Shown piece by piece: positions 46,881-56,017 of a stretch of 64,000 nt of DNA (within the stretch, counting starts at the first letter, position 1; every line of letters begins with the position of its first letter). The stretch covers positions 4,373 through 68,372 of the forward strand of contig NZ_CABUHK010000022.1 of the NCBI RefSeq assembly GCF_902491285.1, read 5' to 3'. The stretch comes from an uncultured Bacteroides sp. (GTDB lineage: Bacteria; Bacteroidota; Bacteroidia; Bacteroidales; Bacteroidaceae). Below the pieces are notes generated by a model. It was not told where the DNA came from. It saw only the letters and a list, made by a program, of their open reading frames with translations, and did not search any database. Both the position numbers and the translations under genes were made by a program.

Positions 46881-47673
46881 GATAAAAGCTGCTATAATAG
46901 AGGATGAGATTCCGGCTGCCCGTTTGCTTCGTGACACTTTGTCGGCTTTGCGTCCCGATTGGGAAGTACAGTTATTGCCGGGGAATATCGAAGAGGCAGT
47001 GGAGTGGTTCGCCCGGCATCCCCATCCTGACATTCTTTTTCTGGATATTCAGTTGACAGACGGTAATTCGTTTCTTTTTATAGAACAAGCCCGTCCTGAA
47101 AGCATGATTGTGTTTACCACTGCTTATGATGAATATGCGGTACGTGCTTTTACGGTGAACAGCATCGATTATCTTTTGAAGCCGATTCATGAGGAACGGC
47201 TGTTGCAGGCTATCCGGCGTTTTGAGGGACTGAGCAAAAACTATATCCATGATTTCAAATCTGAAAGCAGGATGATGGAAGTCTTGCAGCAGCTTGCTGT
47301 TGCGCAGGAGTCTTCTTCGTCTGCGCATAAAAAGTACCGCACACGTTTTTTGATTTCCAGTGGCGAGAAACTGCTTACTCTGCAAGTCAGTGACATTGCT
47401 TATTTTTATTCAGAGAATAAATTGACATTTGCCGTGACGCACAAGAACCGGGAATATCTTATTGATTTGGCTTTGGACAGATTGTGTGAGCAACTGGATC
47501 CCGACCGGTTCTTTCGCACGAACCGTCAGACGCTGGTCTGTATCGATGCCATCCAACGTATCGAATCCTACTTCCTGGGGAAATCAGTCGTCCATGTATT
47601 GCCGCCTTTCAAGGATAAAATCATCGTCAGCAAAGACAAAATGGCTTCTTTCAGAATGTGGCTGAATTATTAG
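46873..47673 (+). CDS. LytTR-family response regulator
   Basis: 266 residues. The receiver (about 3-125) has the acidic pocket IIEDE and phospho-acceptor Asp58 in PDILFLDIQLTDG, with the KP motif in DYLLKPIHEERL. A LytTR DNA-binding domain (about 155-262) has RFLISSGEKLLTL, DIAYFYSENKLTF and RFFRTNRQTLV. It partners the LytS-type kinase encoded just before it. It ends 13 bases from the convergent hybrid kinase gene. Confidence 0.93.
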   Translation: MSKIKAAIIEDEIPAARLLRDTLSALRPDWEVQLLPGNIEEAVEWFARHPHPDILFLDIQLTDGNSFLFIEQARPESMIVFTTAYDEYAVRAFTVNSIDYLLKPIHEERLLQAIRRFEGLSKNYIHDFKSESRMMEVLQQLAVAQESSSSAHKKYRTRFLISSGEKLLTLQVSDIAYFYSENKLTFAVTHKNREYLIDLALDRLCEQLDPDRFFRTNRQTLVCIDAIQRIESYFLGKSVVHVLPPFKDKIIVSKDKMASFRMWLNY

Positions 47674-47686
47674 ACGACTGCTTGCC

Positions 47687-50600
47687 TTACAGCAGGATAA
47701 TACGTTTCTGCATGATGTCGACAAGTTGTGCTTTCAACAAGCGGGCATTGATAGGCTTGGGCATATAACCGTCAAATCCGCTTTCCATCACCCGTTGTTC
47801 GTCCGAAGCAAAAGCAAAGGCTGTGATGGCTATAATCGGCACCTTGGCCGAATATTTTCGTATCTCCTTGGTAGCTTCATATCCATCCATGACCGGCATA
47901 TTGATGTCCATCAATACGATTTGCGGATTGTACTCCTTAAACAGATTGACAGCTTCCAGCCCGTCCCAGGCATGTATCAGGTGATATTCATATTTTAGAA
48001 TAGACTCGAACAGTTTGTAATTGCTTTCGTTGTCTTCGGCAATCAGAATCACCAGTTTGTCTTTCTCGATGCTGATGGTTTGCATTTCCTTTTGCGGAGC
48101 TTTTACTGCCGCCTCCGCCGGCTTGTAGGGCAATGTGAACCAAAACGTGGAACCGTTTCCCACCTCTGATTCCACGCCGATTTTACCACCCATATTATCG
48201 ACGAGAGTCCGGCAGATTGAAAGTCCCAGCCCTGTGCCTTGCGCAAACGAGTTCAGCTTGACAAAACGCCCGAAGATACTGTCCTGTTTGTCCTGTGGGA
48301 TACCACAACCGGTATCCGTGACATAAAAGTATAATTCATCATTTTGCCGTTTATAGCCGAAACGAATGCTGCCCCGGTCGGTGAACTTTATCGCATTTGT
48401 TATGAGATTGATGATTAACTGGGATAATCTGTTTTTCTCTATATGTGCGCAACAAGGCTTTTCTGGAGCTATAAATTCCAGTTTTACCTTATTCGACTTG
48501 AGCTTTAGCTGGCAACTGCTTTCCAAATCGCTCATTAAATCATTAATCTCGACATTGGAATAATTAAAGTCCAGTGTCCCTGCCTCTATCTTGGATAAAT
48601 CCAGGATATCGCTGATAAGTTGCAGCAACAAAGTGTTATTGCTTTCAATGATACTCACGTATTCTTGTTTTTCCTCTTCCTCTTCGGTAGAGGCCAATAT
48701 GCCTGAGAAACCGACGATGGCGTTGAGAGGAGTGCGTATTTCATGACTCATGTTTGCCAGGAAAGCAGATTTCAGACGATTTGATTCTTCCGCACGGTTT
48801 TTGGCATTCACCAACTCCTGTTCCATCTTCTTGCGTTCGGTTATAATCAGCGAAGAACCTACCAAAGTCAACGGATCTCCTTTTTCGTCTCGGGTTTCAA
48901 CAGCAGCCTGGGCTTCTACCCAGTCTATCCTGTGAAGCCCCTTGTGGACGTTGACTATGCGGTATTCTTCCTTCACCTTATTCGAACGCCCCTCTATCAA
49001 GTCTTTGTAGGCTTGTTCTACCCGCATGCGGTCTTCTTTGAATATTTTGGAGAAATATTGATTGTCGGGCACTGCCAGTTGTTCCTCGGATATATCTCTC
49101 CCGAATGTGCTAAGTTCTATCGGTTTGTTGATGTCGCACAAAATCGTGCGGCTTTGCAAGTCCCATTTCCACGGCACGATATTGGCCACTTCGAGGGACA
49201 TGGAAAGTTTATTGTTGATGGTACTTAGCTTTTGTTGTGCTTTGTGCAATTCCGTACTGTCCAAGCAGAATATGTCGATGATATTGCTATGTTGTGTCCC
49301 TTTGAGTATTACGTCATAGAAAATATCTATTTTCTTGAAGTAATAGGGGAAAGTTACCGCCTTGTTATCGTCGAGCGCTTTCTTGATGAAATGCAGAAAT
49401 TCCGGCATCGACTCCGGGAAAATCTCACTTACCTTCTTTCCGATTACTTTTTCTTGGGGAAGGAAGTTCTTCTCGAAATGGGCATTGACTTTTCGATAAA
49501 TCAGTTCGACAGGCATGCCTTTTTCATCCGTAACCAGTTCTTCCTGCATATACAGGATAGGCATATTGTTTATCAGGTTTTTGTAATTAGCCATGGCATC
49601 TATCTCCTTTTGTTGCATTTTCTTTATGATATTCAGGCTGTGGATACGATAGAAGAAAAACAAGGCAAGTATAAAGATAAAAGATAAAGAGCCTATGATG
49701 AAGTATTGGTTTTGTTCCCAAAATGAAAGTGGCTTATGTAGAAAGCGTGTGTTCGAAGGACACATGGAAGGGGAGAACCCTTTGCGGAGTAATATTGTAT
49801 GATTGATAATAGGACGACCGTCTGACGGTATGTAGAAAGGAAGCTCCCTCGCTTGTTTTCCCTGAAGAATGGATGAAATGGCGTGGACTAATTTCTGATT
49901 GTATTTCTTTTGGTTGTAGGTATAGCCGCCTATCATTCCCCCGTTTTCTTCGGTAATATCTGTCATGTTCAGCGTGAAGAGAGGTGCGGTGGTTGTCACG
50001 ATAAGTTTGTGGTCATTAGCTACTAATGACGAATTGCCGGCAAATGTAGTTTTATAAAACCAGGATGCGAATAATACGCCAGTCGTTTTGCTGTCGATAC
50101 GATATAGGGAGTCGAGCAATTGATTGGTCGTCATTTTCTTGGGTGTTATAAACTGATACTCGATATGCGGATGGGACGTTTTTAATTCGTCCTCTATATC
50201 CAGATTGTTACTTAAATTGATTTCCCGTTCATCGCCGATAAATATAAATTTCTTGAGATTGGGATTTATGTGATTGATTAGCTGTACATTTTCACGAAGA
50301 TAGAGATTGGAATACAGGAAGACCATATTATACGGATCAGCGAACTGAGCGATTGGAATACGGTCAGCCGGTGCAATTGCCTGTTTTTTAAAATAGGATT
50401 TCTGTGGTCCTTGAAAGTCTTCTTCCGAACAGAGAACAATAGGTATATCTCCCCAGAATTTTCTGTATTCATCTCTCAGTGTGAATGCAGGACTTCCCAA
50501 TAACACCAATAACCGGGGGCGTGGCTGTGAGTATTTTTGAGAAATCATATTCCTGAAATCCTCCAAAATGGAATCGTTGTCCGTCATCAGTGTGTTCATA

Positions 50601-50806
50601 TGTTCCGCATACATTGCCAGTTGAGAGTCCTTTTGGACATATTCCGATATGGTAGAAATCATGCGGCTACTCCATGGTGCAGATTCTGCATAAGAATTAA
50701 TACATAAGATGTAATTCGGAATATCTATGTAGTTTCTTTGGGCTAAAAGGGATGGCGTAGACAAGAAGCATAGAAAAAAGAGCCATAGGCATTTTTTTAT
50801 ATCCAT
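47687..50806 (-). CDS. Hybrid sensor histidine kinase with receiver domain
   Basis: 1039 residues. A signal peptide (to about 22) is followed by a periplasmic sensor (about 25-360) with alternating strands and helices like an ABC-type substrate-binding protein. One membrane helix (about 375-395) leads to a coiled stretch and two PAS-like domains (about 410-660). Then come HisKA with [18 protein letters not shown], an HATPase with complete N and G boxes ([18 protein letters not shown]), and a receiver with Asp967 in [11 protein letters not shown]. There is no DNA-binding domain, so phosphate must pass to another protein, not identified here. A -7 box (TACATTTG, minus) is at 50859-50866. Confidence 0.92.
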   Translation of the reverse strand: MDIKKCLWLFFLCFLSTPSLLAQRNYIDIPNYILCINSYAESAPWSSRMISTISEYVQKDSQLAMYAEHMNTLMTDNDSILEDFRNMISQKYSQPRPRLLVLLGSPAFTLRDEYRKFWGDIPIVLCSEEDFQGPQKSYFKKQAIAPADRIPIAQFADPYNMVFLYSNLYLRENVQLINHINPNLKKFIFIGDEREINLSNNLDIEDELKTSHPHIEYQFITPKKMTTNQLLDSLYRIDSKTTGVLFASWFYKTTFAGNSSLVANDHKLIVTTTAPLFTLNMTDITEENGGMIGGYTYNQKKYNQKLVHAISSILQGKQARELPFYIPSDGRPIINHTILLRKGFSPSMCPSNTRFLHKPLSFWEQNQYFIIGSLSFIFILALFFFYRIHSLNIIKKMQQKEIDAMANYKNLINNMPILYMQEELVTDEKGMPVELIYRKVNAHFEKNFLPQEKVIGKKVSEIFPESMPEFLHFIKKALDDNKAVTFPYYFKKIDIFYDVILKGTQHSNIIDIFCLDSTELHKAQQKLSTINNKLSMSLEVANIVPWKWDLQSRTILCDINKPIELSTFGRDISEEQLAVPDNQYFSKIFKEDRMRVEQAYKDLIEGRSNKVKEEYRIVNVHKGLHRIDWVEAQAAVETRDEKGDPLTLVGSSLIITERKKMEQELVNAKNRAEESNRLKSAFLANMSHEIRTPLNAIVGFSGILASTEEEEEKQEYVSIIESNNTLLLQLISDILDLSKIEAGTLDFNYSNVEINDLMSDLESSCQLKLKSNKVKLEFIAPEKPCCAHIEKNRLSQLIINLITNAIKFTDRGSIRFGYKRQNDELYFYVTDTGCGIPQDKQDSIFGRFVKLNSFAQGTGLGLSICRTLVDNMGGKIGVESEVGNGSTFWFTLPYKPAEAAVKAPQKEMQTISIEKDKLVILIAEDNESNYKLFESILKYEYHLIHAWDGLEAVNLFKEYNPQIVLMDINMPVMDGYEATKEIRKYSAKVPIIAITAFAFASDEQRVMESGFDGYMPKPINARLLKAQLVDIMQKRIILL

Positions 50807-51199
50807 GAGAAATGTTTGTTTGTGGGAGCTTTATTTTATAGTTTTTATTATAGCAGTACAAATGTAGTGAAAAAACGGATTGAAAAACTATTTCTATGAT
50901 TAATTTTGCCGGAATGCCTGTTTTAGTAGTTACTTTAAGCCTTTTGATATTTTTTAGGACAGAATTTACAGTCCCCTTTCTTGTCGGTATAAAGTGCTTC
51001 CATGCACTTCTTTTCTCTGAATTGTAGAATTTTAAGTGCTTGAATATTAGTGAAATATATCTATGGGCTTTCTTTTAAAACCAACAGGCCGTTCATTTAA
51101 AAGGAACGACCTGTAGCACACTGAGGAACGTACTTCCTCATAGGAAGAGTTTGTGAAATACTTATTTATTTTTCTGCCTTGCTTTTACTTTGTCCGGCA
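50807..51199. other. Gap with kinase promoter, gene remnant and hairpin
   Basis: Contains the hybrid kinase -7 box (50859-50866), a start-less 42-codon open stretch on the minus strand (50935-51060), and an 11-position inverted repeat with one mismatch (51084-51094 with 51104-51114). The repeat may end DJ-1 gene transcription. Nothing else is seen. Confidence 0.5.
50935..51060 (-). pseudogene. Possible 3' remnant of a minus-strand gene (CxxC-containing)
   Basis: An open run of 41 codons plus stop has no start except an internal ATG (51001-51003). It reads like real coding sequence: IQALKILQFREKKCMEALY, then DKKGDCKFCPKKYQKA with a C-x-x-C. A stop in frame closes it upstream at 51061-51063. 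It may be a truncated small zinc-ribbon-like protein or a functional 22-residue peptide. I do not recognise the family. Confidence 0.33.
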
Positions 51200-51727
51200 T
51201 TATTTCAATACTTCGATAACTTGAGGCAGTATTGTCCAAATCGTATTTTCATCCTGTGTGGTAAAGAAATTACCGTCTATCTCTGATTGTTCATCAGTAA
51301 CTGTTCCGTTTTGGATAGCCGGTTTCGCTAATGGATGAACTGCCACTTTTTTACCTTTCGTTACGCCTGCGAAGTCAAACATCATTGCACCGGCACAGTG
51401 TCCGACCATTATTTTCCCCTTATCTCCGAAGGCTTTGATTACTTCCATTAAATCTATATTATAAGGTTTGTCCGCATTCTGTTGAAATACAGGTACGGCA
51501 TCGCCACAAGAGAAAACGAGTACATCGAATTCATCTTCGTGGCCTTTCAAATTAGCAATCACATCGTCTACTGTCAGGCTGATTCCTGAATTTGTTTTAA
51601 TATCCTTCGTGTCCGATACGGCAAATACTTTATACGGAATGCCATTTTCGAAAAACGCTTCCAAATATTGGAATAATCCACAACCATTTACCGGATTCAC
51701 TGCTAAAACTGCTACTTTCTTTGCCAT
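51200..51727 (-). CDS. DJ-1/PfpI-family protein
   Basis: 175 residues. The flavodoxin-like DJ-1/PfpI fold has the nucleophile elbow VGHCAGAMMFDF, with the reactive Cys. The N-terminus KKVAVLAVNPVNGCGLFQYLEAF resembles the ElbB/GATase1-like branch. Members are glyoxalases, deglycases, chaperones or proteases; which one applies is not visible. It is divergent from an HxlR regulator and has a promoter at 51788-51818. Confidence 0.85.
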   Translation of the reverse strand: MAKKVAVLAVNPVNGCGLFQYLEAFFENGIPYKVFAVSDTKDIKTNSGISLTVDDVIANLKGHEDEFDVLVFSCGDAVPVFQQNADKPYNIDLMEVIKAFGDKGKIMVGHCAGAMMFDFAGVTKGKKVAVHPLAKPAIQNGTVTDEQSEIDGNFFTTQDENTIWTILPQVIEVLK

Positions 51728-51787
51728 AATCATAATTATTTAAATGAAACAATAGTTATTTTTAGTAAGTTTATTACTTTTGTGATG

Positions 51788-51818
51788 CAAATGTATCTTC
51801 CTTTGTGAAGAAAAGCAA
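51788..51818 (-). promoter_or_regulatory. Promoter of the DJ-1/PfpI gene
   Basis: On the minus strand, TTG (51816-51818), a 20-base spacer, then TACATTTG (51788-51795). Confidence 0.6.
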
Positions 51819-51839
51819 GAACGCACCTATAAATAAGGA

Positions 51840-51869
51840 AGTTACATGGGAGTAACTATTGTTGTAACT
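51840..51869. promoter_or_regulatory. Candidate operator of the HxlR regulator
   Basis: agttac and gtaact form a perfect inverted pair (51840-51845 and 51852-51857), with a third half-site gtaact at 51864-51869. It lies 25 bases before the regulator's ATG in the divergent intergenic region. Confidence 0.45.
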
Positions 51870-51893
51870 CAACTAAATACAAAACGTTAAAAG

Positions 51894-52244
51894 ATGAAAA
51901 ACTTTCACCCGACAGGAAATTGTCCCGTAAGAGATGTGCTCAGCCGCTTGGGAGACAAGTGGTCGATGCTGGTGCTTATTACCTTGAACGCAAACGGCAC
52001 TATGCGTTTCAGCGATATTCATAAAACAATAGAAGATGTTTCTCAGAGAATGCTGACGGTTACTCTCCGTACTCTTGAAGCTGACGGCTTGGTGGAACGG
52101 AAAGTATATGCGGAAGTCCCTCCTCGTGTGGAATATAACTTGACGGAGGTAGGAGGGACTTTGATTCCTCATATTGAAGGTTTAGTTGGGTGGGCTTTGG
52201 AGAATATGAATACTATTTTAGATAATAGGAAAATCAATCAATAG
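51894..52244 (+). CDS. HxlR-family transcriptional regulator
   Basis: 116 residues. A winged helix of the HxlR type has CPVRDVLSRLGDKWSMLVLITL at the N-terminus, MRFSDIHKTIEDVSQRMLTVTLRTLEADGLVERKVY as recognition region, and VEYNLTEVGGTLIPHI as wing and dimer helix. Cys10 in GNCPV is at the position used as a redox or electrophile sensor in some HxlR proteins. It is divergent from the DJ-1 gene, which it probably controls. Confidence 0.9.
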   Translation: MKNFHPTGNCPVRDVLSRLGDKWSMLVLITLNANGTMRFSDIHKTIEDVSQRMLTVTLRTLEADGLVERKVYAEVPPRVEYNLTEVGGTLIPHIEGLVGWALENMNTILDNRKINQ

Positions 52245-52246
52245 TG

Positions 52247-53227
52247 TTATCCTTTTACTCCCATAAATTTGAAAGGGACTGCTGTTTTAAACTCCTTGGA
52301 TGTATTCCCATGATATGTCTCTCCGTTAGCGATAGATAATTTAAGTACCGGAGCTCCTTCCGATAAATCCAAATCCCGAAGATTTACCCAAAAGGTATTA
52401 GGAGTCAGACTTGATTCGAAAAAATATCTTAGGTTCTTGCTTTCTGAAACTGTTCGCCATTGTGTGGTGGAGATTTCAGGACTTTCGGGAGTTGAAATTC
52501 CATAAGGAACGGAAGCATTGCGCACGACACTGAAGACACTGGCAACGGCTATTCTTTCGTCATCGGTCTTAGGGACTGCGTTAATGTAGAAGCTGGCTCT
52601 GGCAAAACGGTCGGCGGCACGATTCGTTCCGGGGAGAAAGCTCAATCCACCTATTGATTTCCAGTATTCGCTAAGGGCTAACTGTTTGTCGTAGGTGGGG
52701 GAGTTGGTCATAACTTTATATTCTTTGCTATGATATACAGTCAGTTTTCCGCCTACATATTCAAAAATAGCACAGTCGCTTGTAGCGTCCGAAATAGACA
52801 AATGTAAAGTTGCCAAACGGGAACCGTCCGGCATCATATCCGAAACGACCTGAAAGGTGTCTTCGTCAATATAAGCAACAGCTTCTTCCACGGTTGCAAA
52901 ATTATCCAGCATATATTGCACCCATGCTGTAATGGCAAGTCCCGGTTTATTTTTATCTCTTACCGGATACTCGGTTTCGGGTAGCCAAAGCAGATTGGCG
53001 ACTAGTCCCTTCTCATTCATCCCGTCCGTACTGGCTATCTCGAAAGCAGAAGTCACTACGCTGCCGTATTTGGAAGTCCATTCCAATGAGTTTTCTCCAG
53101 TTTCTCCATTACGTTTCATTCCTCTGGGAAATACCCAAAGATTACTATGCATATCTGTTTTCCAATCCATAGAACGACCGGTGGCTACCATACCATTGGT
53201 TCCTGCGTAAACGACTCTAGTGCACAT
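52247..53227 (-). CDS. Choloylglycine hydrolase-family amidase (bile salt hydrolase/penicillin V acylase-like)
   Basis: 326 residues, linear amide C-N hydrolase of the Ntn fold. The nucleophile Cys2 follows the initiator Met directly (MCTRVVY), so only Met removal is needed. Other family positions are Arg18 and Asp21 in GRSMDW, Asn78 in VANLLW, Asn175 in TNSPTYDKQ and Arg207/Arg210. There is no signal peptide, suggesting a cytoplasmic enzyme, whereas several Bacteroides relatives are secreted. Bile salts or acyl amides are plausible substrates; the sequence does not decide. Its stop is 2 bases from the convergent HxlR gene. Confidence 0.88.
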   Translation of the reverse strand: MCTRVVYAGTNGMVATGRSMDWKTDMHSNLWVFPRGMKRNGETGENSLEWTSKYGSVVTSAFEIASTDGMNEKGLVANLLWLPETEYPVRDKNKPGLAITAWVQYMLDNFATVEEAVAYIDEDTFQVVSDMMPDGSRLATLHLSISDATSDCAIFEYVGGKLTVYHSKEYKVMTNSPTYDKQLALSEYWKSIGGLSFLPGTNRAADRFARASFYINAVPKTDDERIAVASVFSVVRNASVPYGISTPESPEISTTQWRTVSESKNLRYFFESSLTPNTFWVNLRDLDLSEGAPVLKLSIANGETYHGNTSKEFKTAVPFKFMGVKG

Positions 53228-53320
53228 AATTTTAATTTTTAGTTATAGGTTTATTATTGGTTATTATACCTTGCGGTGACAAGTTAACAAGAATGTGCTT
53301 TTAAAGTTCATTTTAGAAAA

Positions 53321-53351
53321 ATTGTTTGCAAGATGAATTTTCATATCTTTG
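53321..53351 (+). promoter_or_regulatory. Promoter of the GNAT acetyltransferase gene
   Basis: attg (53321-53324), a 19-base spacer, then tatctttg (53344-53351). Confidence 0.65.
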
Positions 53352-53431
53352 CAAGGAGCTATTTTAAGGGTTTGGACGCAAAAATAAAGCGGACTGACAA
53401 ATGACTTCTGAACCATTCAATATTTAAAAAC

Positions 53432-53875
53432 ATGGAAATAAAAAAAGTAATTTCAGATAAGAAAGAATTCCTCGAACTGTTACTCTTGGCTGATGAACAA
53501 GAGGATATGATAGACCGGTATTTGGAACGTGGCGATATGTTCGTTCTGTATGACAATGGATTAAAAGCTGCTTGTGTAGTAACTCGTGAAGGGGAAGGTA
53601 TTTATGAAATCAAGAATATTGCTACTGTTCCTTTTTTCCAACGTCAGGGATACGGGAAACGTTTAATTGAATTTCTATTCGAGTATTATCAGGACAAATG
53701 TACTGAAATGTTGGTGGGAACGGGAGATGCGCTTTCTACCATATCTTTCTACGAGCATTGCGGTTTCACAATTTCCCATCGTATAGAGAATTTCTTTACT
53801 GACAATTATGACCACCCGATTTATGAAGAAGGCAAGCTATTGACGGATATGGTATATCTGAAAAGAACTTTTTGA
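53432..53875 (+). CDS. GNAT-family N-acetyltransferase
   Basis: 147 residues. The acetyl-CoA motif A is IKNIATVPFFQRQGYGKRLIEFL (about 65-90, Q/RxxGxG/A as QRQGYG), and motif B is ISFYEHCGF. Upstream strands ACVVTREGEGIYEI complete the GNAT core. The acceptor is unknown. It is a single-gene unit with its own promoter. Confidence 0.88.
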   Translation: MEIKKVISDKKEFLELLLLADEQEDMIDRYLERGDMFVLYDNGLKAACVVTREGEGIYEIKNIATVPFFQRQGYGKRLIEFLFEYYQDKCTEMLVGTGDALSTISFYEHCGFTISHRIENFFTDNYDHPIYEEGKLLTDMVYLKRTF

Positions 53876-54047
53876 TACTATCATAAAAAAACAGGTTTGA
53901 ACTATCCGTATATTTAGGGGAAAAGAAAAATGTGTTTGCTTATATTACCATATAGGCGGGCGTACTTATCAATGCACTCCTATTTAGCAGAATTAGGTTC
54001 TTCTATTCTTACAACAGAATGTTCCGTTATTAATAAACCTGATTTCT

Positions 54048-54104
54048 GTTTATAATAAACTTTTGGATAGTTTATTATAAACGGTATCCAAGTTTATTAA
54101 AAAC
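54048..54104. repeat. Nested inverted repeats
   Basis: gtttataataaac (54048-54060) and its exact reverse complement (54070-54082) form one pair. The second copy is itself flanked by ttggata (54063-54069) and tatccaa (54085-54091). Further partial copies occur at about 54031-54038 and 54092-54104. Confidence 0.6.
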
Positions 54105-54156
54105 TATTTTTTGCGTTTTTCGGAAATAGATTAAATGATTTAAGTAAAAATATAAA

Positions 54157-54283
54157 CAAAATAGGGCAATAATCGTTAGACTATTGCCCTATACCATATT
54201 TCTTCTGATACTAAAAAATATCAGTTTAAATGCTATTTATGTATCTATTTTTCTTATATTACTCATGCTGTTTATCACTTTTC
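54157..54283 (-). ncRNA. Candidate intergenic small RNA
   Basis: On the minus strand, TTG (54318-54320) and TATCTTTG (54290-54297) are 20 bases apart, predicting a start near 54283. A 10-bp hairpin at 54162-54191 followed by a T-rich stretch could end it after about 125 nt. It contains only a 9-codon frame. Possible, not proven. Confidence 0.35.
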
Positions 54284-54341
54284 TTTCTTCAAAGATACAA
54301 AATAAAAAGTCGTTTGTCAAGTGTTTCAGAAGAAAAGCTGA

Positions 54342-55694
54342 TTATTCATTAAACCAATCTATTTTCTTTGAGAAATACATCACCATTGCCAGGATAATAA
54401 ATAATCCCAAGCTGCCTGCCAACAGAGCAAAAGTCTCTAACTGGATAAGGACAAATATATAAAGATAGAGGACTCCCAATAACCCGGACATGATTAATGA
54501 CGGTTTCTTTCTCTTGGTGATGCCGAACATATATCCGCCTACCAGTATAATAGTCAGTGCGGCAGATAACAGATAGGCAGGGTTGAAGCCTATGTGTTCG
54601 GAGAAGGAGAGGAGCAGACTGTAAAATAGACAGAGTGCCAATCCCACTAACAAATACTGCAAAGCATGAATACGGGTTTTATTCATAATTTCAGTGAAGA
54701 AGATAACTCCGAATGTCAACAGGATAATTAGGATAGCATACTTCGCTGAACGCATGGATTGCTGATACTGCTCTACCGGAATCTTGAAGTTGACGCCGAA
54801 ACTGGAATTATCTATGTCTTTGATATTGGAATTGGTATAGTCAATCATTACTTGTGAATAGTTCCGGTTCAAGTTCAGGACTTGCCATTGTGCCGAAAAT
54901 TCTTTTTCGGTAATATCCCGGTTATTGGGTAAATAGCTTCCTGTAAAGCTCGGTGTGTTCCAATTGGCTTTCAAGTCGACGCGGGTTGTTTTACCTAATG
55001 GGATGAAGTTAATGGATTGCGAGCCTTTCAGTTTGATTTTTACTTCGTAAGGCAATTTCTTATTGTTCTTCAGTTCCGATAAATCCGCAATGGCATGTAC
55101 GCCCGTATTATCAATCCCTCTGTTATCCATTCCCGGCTCAAATACATAGACGGAATCTCCGAAGGTGATACTAATCTGTTCGCTGATACCACGCATGTCG
55201 GTCAGATTCAGACAAATAGCGGCTCTGTCGAATTGCAGTTGCCCCATATCTATTCTGCTCTTTATCAGTTCTTCCGAGCTGAAAGAACCTTTCAGAGTCA
55301 GTTCCGATTGATACACATTGACTTCATAGAGACTTCTTTTCAGGATTTCGGTCTTAAGTTGCCCGTTAATCAAAAGCTCGTCGGGGAAAAGTATCAGGTC
55401 TTTGATTGACACCTTCTTTTCTCCGTTGTTCTCTGTAACCACCGGATATTGAATATTCAGATAAGGGCCGGTGACGGTCTGTGCGAGACTCCATTTCTCG
55501 CTTACCTCATTGATTGCTTCTTCCTGCGTGCGTCCCCGTTCGGAAATAAGATTTTCAATCATGAACATAGGAATCATCAGAAGAAGGATTAATCCCCCGA
55601 TAATGACCACCTTGATTGTTTTCGAGAAACGGTGAAGGCATCCCATAGGTTGCTGTGCCTGTTGCTCGTTTGAATTTTCATTGAAACCGTCCAT
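54342..55694 (-). CDS. CreD-family inner-membrane protein
   Basis: 450 residues. One membrane helix near the N-terminus (about 28-48, VVIIGGLILLLMIPMFMIENLI) is followed by a long periplasmic region (about 55-310). Five or six helices (about 318-445) end the protein. RGRTQEEAINEVSEKWSLAQTVTGPYLNIQYP and FIPLGKTTRVDLKANWNTPSFTGSYLP are CreD motifs. CreD is an envelope-stress-associated protein of uncertain function. It follows a small winged-helix regulator and a membrane protein in one operon. Confidence 0.9.
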   Translation of the reverse strand: MDGFNENSNEQQAQQPMGCLHRFSKTIKVVIIGGLILLLMIPMFMIENLISERGRTQEEAINEVSEKWSLAQTVTGPYLNIQYPVVTENNGEKKVSIKDLILFPDELLINGQLKTEILKRSLYEVNVYQSELTLKGSFSSEELIKSRIDMGQLQFDRAAICLNLTDMRGISEQISITFGDSVYVFEPGMDNRGIDNTGVHAIADLSELKNNKKLPYEVKIKLKGSQSINFIPLGKTTRVDLKANWNTPSFTGSYLPNNRDITEKEFSAQWQVLNLNRNYSQVMIDYTNSNIKDIDNSSFGVNFKIPVEQYQQSMRSAKYAILIILLTFGVIFFTEIMNKTRIHALQYLLVGLALCLFYSLLLSFSEHIGFNPAYLLSAALTIILVGGYMFGITKRKKPSLIMSGLLGVLYLYIFVLIQLETFALLAGSLGLFIILAMVMYFSKKIDWFNE

Positions 55695-55720
55695 AAGCTG
55701 ATAGTGTTTAGATGAATGAA

Positions 55721-56017
55721 TTATTCTGATTTTAGAAATTGCTCCAGAGCTTCAATATGAGATTTGAAAGCTTCCCTGCCTTGCGAAGTCGCTTGAAAGG
55801 CAGTTCGCGGCTTTCGTCCGACAAAACTTTTGTTGCATACGATATATCCCAGTTCTTCCAGGGCACGGGTATGGCTGGCAAGGTTGCCGTCGGTCAATGC
55901 GAGCTGCTCTTTCAGAAAATTGAAATCAGCTTCCTCATTAACCATCAGAACAGCCATGATACCCAGTCGTACCTTGCTTTCGAATGCTTTATTAATATAT
56001 TGGAATGATTCTATCAT
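55721..56017 (-). CDS. Small winged-helix transcriptional regulator
   Basis: 98 residues. The ArsR/MarR-like winged helix reads FESKVRLGIMAVLMVNEEADFNFLKEQLALTDGNLASHTRALEELGYI, followed by the wing KSFVGRKPRTAFQATSQGREAF. This compact family often accompanies CreD-type membrane proteins. Its start abuts the membrane-protein stop at 56018 with no spacing, and creD follows after 26 bases, so it probably autoregulates this three-gene operon. Confidence 0.88.
   Translation of the reverse strand: MIESFQYINKAFESKVRLGIMAVLMVNEEADFNFLKEQLALTDGNLASHTRALEELGYIVCNKSFVGRKPRTAFQATSQGREAFKSHIEALEQFLKSE

Larger units (their letters stand above)
53876..54341. other. Gap with inverted-repeat cluster and a candidate small RNA
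   Basis: No protein gene is credible here. It holds a cluster of gtttatta-type inverted repeats (54030-54104), a 10-bp hairpin (54162-54171 with 54182-54191) and a minus-strand promoter-like pair at 54290-54320. Confidence 0.5.

Noticed and set aside
54184..54462. 92-codon hydrophobic plus-strand frame between the GNAT and creD genes
   Set aside because: It is A/T-rich and overlaps the 3' end of creD by 121 bases. Its hydrophobicity comes from T-rich codons, and there is no ribosome site.
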